A DNA stretch of 64,000 bases from Ochrobactrum sp. Q0168 (GTDB lineage Bacteria > Pseudomonadota > Alphaproteobacteria > Rhizobiales > Rhizobiaceae). The stretch lies in the NCBI RefSeq assembly GCF_016427605.1, contig NZ_JAELXQ010000006.1, positions 124,001 to 188,000 on the forward strand. The letters run 5' to 3'. Position numbers and translations under genes: made by a program. Of the stretch, positions 59,562 through 64,000 are shown piece by piece; within the stretch, counting starts at the first letter, position 1; every line of letters begins with the position of its first letter. The notes under the pieces are model-generated. The model saw only the letters and a program-made list of their open reading frames with translations, was not told the origin of the DNA and made no database searches.

Positions 59562-60863
59562 ATGTCGACCCAATCAGTAAAAAGCCTTCTAGCCGCCAGT
59601 GCTCTGTCGGTACTGTTCCTCGGTGCCGCTCCGGTGATCAACACGCTCATCCCGAATTTGCCTGTCAGCGCCGAAGCGTTTGCTCAGGAGGCGGTAACTC
59701 CGATCATTGTCAACGGGGAGCAGTTCAAAGCGCTGGTCGACACGGGAGCTAAGATCGTTGATTCACGCCAGCCTGCCGCTTACGCAAAAGGACATATTCC
59801 AGGCGCGGTCAATTTGCCTTGGGCAAAGCTCAATGTTTCGGAACGCGACGGCATTCGTAACGAATTTGCTGAAGATTCAGTCTTTGAAGATGTGATCAGC
59901 ACTGCCGGTTTGAAGGCAGGCGACACGCTGGTCATCTATGACACCAATTCCCTGCCAGGTCGCGCATTCATCGCGCTCGAATATGCTGGCTTCAAGAATA
60001 TCCATGTCCTGGATGGCGGTGTGGGGGCATATTCGGGCGACCTCTCGACTGAAGCCGTGACGGTTGAAAAGAGTGATTTCAAACTTACCGACAAGCACGA
60101 TGTGCGCGTTGACAAGGCTTATGTTGAATCGAAGCTCAAAGCCCAAGACACGGTTATTGTCGACGGACGCAATGCCGACGCCTTTGTCGACGGTCATATT
60201 CCCGGCGCCAAATCGGTTGTGGCAGCCAATCTTTTGACACAGGACAAAAAAGTCCAACCCGAAGATGTGATCAACAATCTGCTGGCAGCGCGTGGTATCG
60301 ACAAGAGCAAGGAAATTCTTTCTTATTGCGGTAGTGGTGTCGCGGCCGCCAACAACTATATCGCCCTGCGTAATCTCGGTTATACTAATGTGCGCATCTA
60401 TGATGAAAGCTGGGACGAGTGGAGCCGTGACCCGAAGGCAGGGCAGTCGCTAGCATTGGGAAACTACACCTTCTCAGGCGATGAGGTTTCTTCCGGCTCC
60501 AAAGAAACTGGCCCGCATTTTCTAACCGAAGCGCAGGTCAAGGAACAAGCGAAAGATCCCCAGGTGGTTGTCGTCGACGTACGCTCGCCATCAGATTACA
60601 GCGCCGGCCAGATTCCAGGTTCGGTGAATGTGTTCTGGGACGCGACACTCGATGAAAATCGCGTGCTTAAAAAGCCGGAAGACTTGAAGAAAATCTACGC
60701 TGAAGTCGGCGCGACGCCGGACAAGAAGGTTATTCTCTTCACGCGCGGCGGCGTGCAGTTGACCCACAGCTATACGGTGCTTTCCCTCCTTGGCTTTAAG
60801 AATGTCGATTTCTTCACCGGCAAATTTGAAGGTTGGGAAAACGGAGCCTTGAAAAAGGGCTGA
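59562..60863 (+). CDS. Periplasmic triple-rhodanese sulfurtransferase
   Basis: 433 residues with an export signal (ending near SAEAFAQ, residue 42). Three rhodanese domains at about 45-160, 180-290 and 320-430, each with the GHIPGA/GQIPGS-type strand. Only the middle one carries the active cysteine, C256 in SYCGSGVAAAN; the corresponding loops are YDTNS in domain 1 and FTRGG in domain 3. C256 is the only cysteine in the protein. AGGAG precedes ATG. Likely thiosulfate or persulfide sulfurtransferase serving the YeeE/CcdA module. Confidence 0.9.
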   Translation: MSTQSVKSLLAASALSVLFLGAAPVINTLIPNLPVSAEAFAQEAVTPIIVNGEQFKALVDTGAKIVDSRQPAAYAKGHIPGAVNLPWAKLNVSERDGIRNEFAEDSVFEDVISTAGLKAGDTLVIYDTNSLPGRAFIALEYAGFKNIHVLDGGVGAYSGDLSTEAVTVEKSDFKLTDKHDVRVDKAYVESKLKAQDTVIVDGRNADAFVDGHIPGAKSVVAANLLTQDKKVQPEDVINNLLAARGIDKSKEILSYCGSGVAAANNYIALRNLGYTNVRIYDESWDEWSRDPKAGQSLALGNYTFSGDEVSSGSKETGPHFLTEAQVKEQAKDPQVVVVDVRSPSDYSAGQIPGSVNVFWDATLDENRVLKKPEDLKKIYAEVGATPDKKVILFTRGGVQLTHSYTVLSLLGFKNVDFFTGKFEGWENGALKKG

Positions 60864-60884
60864 AGTCTTTCCACACTATTACAG

Positions 60885-60916
60885 ATAACCCCGTCGCCAA
60901 CTGTCGATGGGGTTAT
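60885..60916 (+). terminator. Terminator-like hairpin after the rhodanese gene
   Basis: ATAACCCC (60885-60892) pairs with GGGGTTAT (60909-60916), with an inner TCG/CGA, 22 bases after the stop; followed by TGCGTTT. Confidence 0.5.
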
Positions 60917-61186
60917 TGCGTTTAGCGCACAGCTTACTGGCTGGATCGAAACTTCCGTTCTCGATTGAACAAAGCGGGGCCGATCCCATGGCCTCAGTAT
61001 TGCAGTATCCAGGACATGCTTCTTATTGCTATTATATGAATGCAGAAAAAGGACATTAGGAAAAACAATTTATATTATCCATAGAATTAGTGTAATATTG
61101 TTCGTGCTTTCCTAAAGCCCGGCATATCCTCGCCCTTCAACATCGAATTCGCCTGCAAGCCATTGCGGGACGTGAAGAGGGCACGA
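60917..61186. other. Intergenic region before the peptide ABC operon
   Basis: 270 bases; an AT-rich block near 61060-61110 probably carries the promoter. No gene seen. Confidence 0.45.
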
Positions 61187-62806
61187 ATGACCAAGATTGG
61201 ATTAAACGGGATTTATGCGGCCTGTATTATCGGGCTTATGGCTGCAAGTTCGGTCGCTGCATATGCGCAGACCCCGGTTAAAGGTGGCACATTTACTGTT
61301 GCTACGAATGGTCAGGAGCCAGCCTGCATTGATCCACTCATTAATGCGACGGCAGGGGTGATCGTATCGCGAAACTATTCGGATTCGCTTGTCTGGCAGA
61401 CCGAAGACGGAAAATTTCTCCCATGGCTCGCTGAAAGCTGGACCATATCCGACGACGGAAAGGTTTACACCTTCAAAATCCGCAAGGGTGTGACGTTCAC
61501 GGATGGAGCCAAGCTCGACGCTCAGGCGGTGAAAACAAACTTCGACTATATCGTCAATCCCAAGACGAAATCGCAGCTCTCAATGGCCTACTTCAAGCCT
61601 TATGAGAAATCTGTCGTGATCGACAACGACACGCTCGAAGTTCACCTCAAACAGCCATACAACTCCTTCATCAACATTCTCGCACAGTCCTATTTCGCAC
61701 TTTTGTCGCCCAAGCAGATCACTGAAAAACCGGAAACAACCTGCGATGCGCCGATTGGCTCCGGCCCCTTCAAGATCGTGAAGTGGAACAAGAATAGTAA
61801 CATCGAATTCGTCCGCAATGACGATTACAATTGGGGTCCTCCTGGCAGCCATGAAGGGCCAGCTTATGTGGAGAAACTCGACCTGCTCTTCATTGGAGAA
61901 GATCAGATCCGTTATAATTCATTGCTGAATGGTGAGATCGACGCCGTCGATTTTGTGCCGCCTGAGAATGTCGAGGAGATCAAGCAAAACCCGGATTTCG
62001 GCTTTATCCGGGCAATTCGTCCGGGCACGGCCTATTCCTGGCACCTCAACAATTCCAGGCCACCCTTCAACGATCCGCTTGTCCGCAAGGCCTTATTGAA
62101 CTCGATCGACCGCGCGACGATTGTTGCGGCGTCTTCGTTTGGACAATGGGAACTCTCCGATTTTCTAACATCATCCACCCCCGATTTCGCCGCCAATCTC
62201 GGCAAGCATCTGACCTATGATCCAGATCAGGCCAACAAGTTGCTGGATGAGGCGGGTTGGACAGAGCGGGATTCCGATGGTGTTCGCAAGAAGGACGGAA
62301 AACGGCTCGAAGGCTTCATTCCCCTTGATGGCACCAATGCGTCGCGCAAGCGATTGGCCGAGCAGGCACAGGCTGGTGCGCGCGCCGTTGGCTTTGATCT
62401 GAAAATTGAACTTTTGCCCTGGCAGCAATTGTCGGAACGCCAGCTCAAGGGCGATTACGATGTCAATGCAGGGCTTTGGTCGTCAAACACCGCAGATATG
62501 TTGTGGTTGAGGTTTTCCAGCAAAAACATTTCCGATGGAAAGGTTTTAGGCCAAAACGCAGCATATTTCAGCGATCCTACCTTTGATGATCTGGTCGAGA
62601 AAGCCCGGCAGTCCGGGAACCCGGAGGAACGCAAGGTGCTCTATCGGCGGGCGCAGGAACGTCTCGTCGAGCTGGTGCCTAGTGTGCCGCTTTACGGCGA
62701 TCCGCGCACAGCAGCATTCCAGAAGCGGGTGAAGGGCGTCAAATTCGACTATGCCTATCTACAGCCCTATTGGTTCGACGTCTGGCTGGACGACGCGGCC
62801 CTATGA
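61187..62806 (+). CDS. Peptide/opine-type ABC transporter substrate-binding protein (family 5)
   Basis: Solute-binding protein family 5, 539 residues. ATG at 61187 follows AGAGG; signal peptide ends near AAYAQ. Family blocks: GGTFTVATNGQEPACIDPL, LAESWTISDDGKVYTFKIRK, GVTFTDGAKLDAQAVK and LVRKALLNSIDRATIV. Delivers oligopeptides or similar solutes to the two permeases encoded next. Stop overlaps the permease start. Confidence 0.93.
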   Translation: MTKIGLNGIYAACIIGLMAASSVAAYAQTPVKGGTFTVATNGQEPACIDPLINATAGVIVSRNYSDSLVWQTEDGKFLPWLAESWTISDDGKVYTFKIRKGVTFTDGAKLDAQAVKTNFDYIVNPKTKSQLSMAYFKPYEKSVVIDNDTLEVHLKQPYNSFINILAQSYFALLSPKQITEKPETTCDAPIGSGPFKIVKWNKNSNIEFVRNDDYNWGPPGSHEGPAYVEKLDLLFIGEDQIRYNSLLNGEIDAVDFVPPENVEEIKQNPDFGFIRAIRPGTAYSWHLNNSRPPFNDPLVRKALLNSIDRATIVAASSFGQWELSDFLTSSTPDFAANLGKHLTYDPDQANKLLDEAGWTERDSDGVRKKDGKRLEGFIPLDGTNASRKRLAEQAQAGARAVGFDLKIELLPWQQLSERQLKGDYDVNAGLWSSNTADMLWLRFSSKNISDGKVLGQNAAYFSDPTFDDLVEKARQSGNPEERKVLYRRAQERLVELVPSVPLYGDPRTAAFQKRVKGVKFDYAYLQPYWFDVWLDDAAL

Positions 62807-63744
62807 GTAATTTCCTTTCCCATATGGGCTGGCGCCTGCTCCAAGGCGTTGGCGTCATGTTCGGCGCGGCGGCGCTTACCTTTGTTGCCGCGCGCATGGT
62901 TCCCGGAGATCCGGCGCAAGCGATTGCTGGCGGCCCGGAAGCCTCTCCTACGCCCGAAGTGCTGGCGCAGATCCGGGCCGAATATGCACTGGATGCGCCG
63001 CTTGTGACCCAGTTCGTTCAATATGTGACAAAATTCCTGTCCGGCGATCTCGGCATGTCTTACCGGCTGAATATTCCTGTCCGGGACGCCATCATCGAGC
63101 AGGCGTGGCCGACACTTGCGCTGGCGTCCTCGGCCGCGCTGATTGCGGTTGGGCTTTCCGTGATTCTGGCGCTGGCAACGGCGGGCCGCAACCCGGTTAT
63201 CAGAGCCGTTTCTTCGGCGATTGAGCTTACATTTGCGTCGATGCCGACTTTCTGGCTGGGACTCCTATTGCTCACGATTTTCTCCTACAAGCTCGGATGG
63301 CTGCCGGCGATTAGCAGAACACATCCACTGGCATTGGTGCTGCCCGCACTGACACTGGCGCTGCCATTGGCAGGCTCCATGACGCAGGTGCTGCGCCAGG
63401 CCTTGGAGGAGGGGCTGGACCAGCCATTCGTATTGAGTGCGCGAGCGCGCGGGCTGGGCGACTGGAGCATTCGCACCGGCCACGTTCTGCGCCATGCATT
63501 GCCGCCTTACCTCACGATGGCTGGGTATCTTGTGGGCAGCTTGCTTGGCGGTACTGTCATTACCGAGATGCTGTTCAATCGTCAGGGCATCGGCAAGTTG
63601 TTGTTGCATGCCGTGCTGGGGCAGGATCTTCCAGTGGTCATGGGTGTGGTGCTTCTGGCTGCACTCGTCTTCGTGACAATCAATCTGATCGTGGATCTGC
63701 TTCATCCGTTCATCGATCCGCGTTTGAGGAGTTTTGCCCAATGA
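62803..63744 (+). CDS. Peptide-type ABC transporter permease 1 (DppB-like)
   Basis: Inner-membrane permease, 313 residues, DppB/OppB family. N-terminal VPGDPAQAIAGGPEA, then the EAA-type segment LSARARGLGDWSIRTGHVLR and HALPPYLTM. ATG at 62803 overlaps the preceding TGA; its own stop overlaps the next ATG. Confidence 0.93.
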   Translation: MSNFLSHMGWRLLQGVGVMFGAAALTFVAARMVPGDPAQAIAGGPEASPTPEVLAQIRAEYALDAPLVTQFVQYVTKFLSGDLGMSYRLNIPVRDAIIEQAWPTLALASSAALIAVGLSVILALATAGRNPVIRAVSSAIELTFASMPTFWLGLLLLTIFSYKLGWLPAISRTHPLALVLPALTLALPLAGSMTQVLRQALEEGLDQPFVLSARARGLGDWSIRTGHVLRHALPPYLTMAGYLVGSLLGGTVITEMLFNRQGIGKLLLHAVLGQDLPVVMGVVLLAALVFVTINLIVDLLHPFIDPRLRSFAQ

Positions 63745-64000
63745 CGGCTTACGACACATTGGTCATAGAACCTGCGGAATATGTTCGACAACGGTCAAGA
63801 TTGGGCGTTGTGTCTGTCTTCCTATCTTGGGTTTATCGTCATGCGGCCCTCTCGCTATCGGGCGCTATGCTGCTGCTATTGATCGTGAGCGCACTTTGGC
63901 CTTGGCTGCTGGCCCCATACGATCCATTTGCCGTTGATACGCATAATATCCTCGCTGCGCCTTCATTCGATCATGTGTTCGGCACCGACGAAAATGGTCG
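63741..64000 (+). CDS. Peptide-type ABC transporter permease 2 (DppC-like, partial)
   Basis: Begins at ATG 63741 overlapping the previous stop and runs off the right edge; 86 residues visible. It has a cytosolic N-terminal stretch, one membrane segment (MLLLLIVSALWPWLL), then APYDPFAVDTHNILAAPS and FGTDENGR, the conserved OppC N-terminal signature. Confidence 0.9.
   Translation, partial: MTAYDTLVIEPAEYVRQRSRLGVVSVFLSWVYRHAALSLSGAMLLLLIVSALWPWLLAPYDPFAVDTHNILAAPSFDHVFGTDENG

Overview
The window looks like one replicon segment of an alphaproteobacterium of the order Rhizobiales, most like the Brucella/Ochrobactrum group. This is inferred from fairly high GC, dense ABC importers and catabolic operons, Bru-RS-like intergenic palindromes of about 100 bp, and EcfG-type general stress promoters. 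No rRNA, tRNA, CRISPR array, intact insertion sequence or replication origin was found.

1-20.7 kb is a catabolic supercluster that appears to import and degrade an N-heterocycle of the vitamin B6 (hydroxypyridine) type. Minus-strand genes encode a carboxymuconolactone-decarboxylase-like protein, an HpaB-type monooxygenase, a SnoaL-like protein, two amidase-signature hydrolases, an HpaC-type flavin reductase, a NicX-type ring-opening dioxygenase and a GMC alcohol oxidase. Divergent plus-strand genes encode a metallo-beta-lactamase-fold hydrolase, an SDR, a 3-hydroxyisobutyrate-dehydrogenase-like enzyme, an MmgE/PrpD protein and a pyridoxamine-pyruvate transaminase. A GntR regulator, a second (atypical) SDR, a small secreted protein and a BMP-type (nucleoside/vitamin class) ABC importer follow. 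An 11-bp box (ATTACGGTNAT) recurs in three of the intergenic regions. The upper half matches the enzyme classes of Mesorhizobium B6 degradation; the ring-opening half does not.

20.7-26.3 kb holds two divergent units: LysR with an MFS exporter and an FMN reductase, and an LLM-class flavin monooxygenase with a MarR-like regulator. 26.7-34.3 kb is a CUT1 sugar ABC operon with a sugar isomerase and a Gfo/Idh/MocA dehydrogenase, closed by a LacI repressor with matching operators. 34.7-39.4 kb encodes a nucleotide-sugar epimerase facing a glycosyltransferase/unknown-protein pair, probably for surface polysaccharide.

39.6-47 kb is a stress island: an ECF sigma factor, a Crp/Fnr regulator, a large KatE catalase, a glutaredoxin-like protein, a DNA glycosylase and small proteins. 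Five transcription units have GGAAC-N16-(G/T/C)NTT promoters. 47.5-56 kb carries a DUF3011-like secreted protein, a diguanylate cyclase and a paralogue in which the GGDEF domain has been replaced, an AraC/SDR pair, an LprI-like protein and an ABC-F ATPase. 56-60.9 kb is a divergent sulfur/redox module: a YeeE/YedE transporter with two small partners, and a thioredoxin, a CcdA and a triple rhodanese. 61.2-64 kb begins a peptide-type ABC operon that runs off the right edge.
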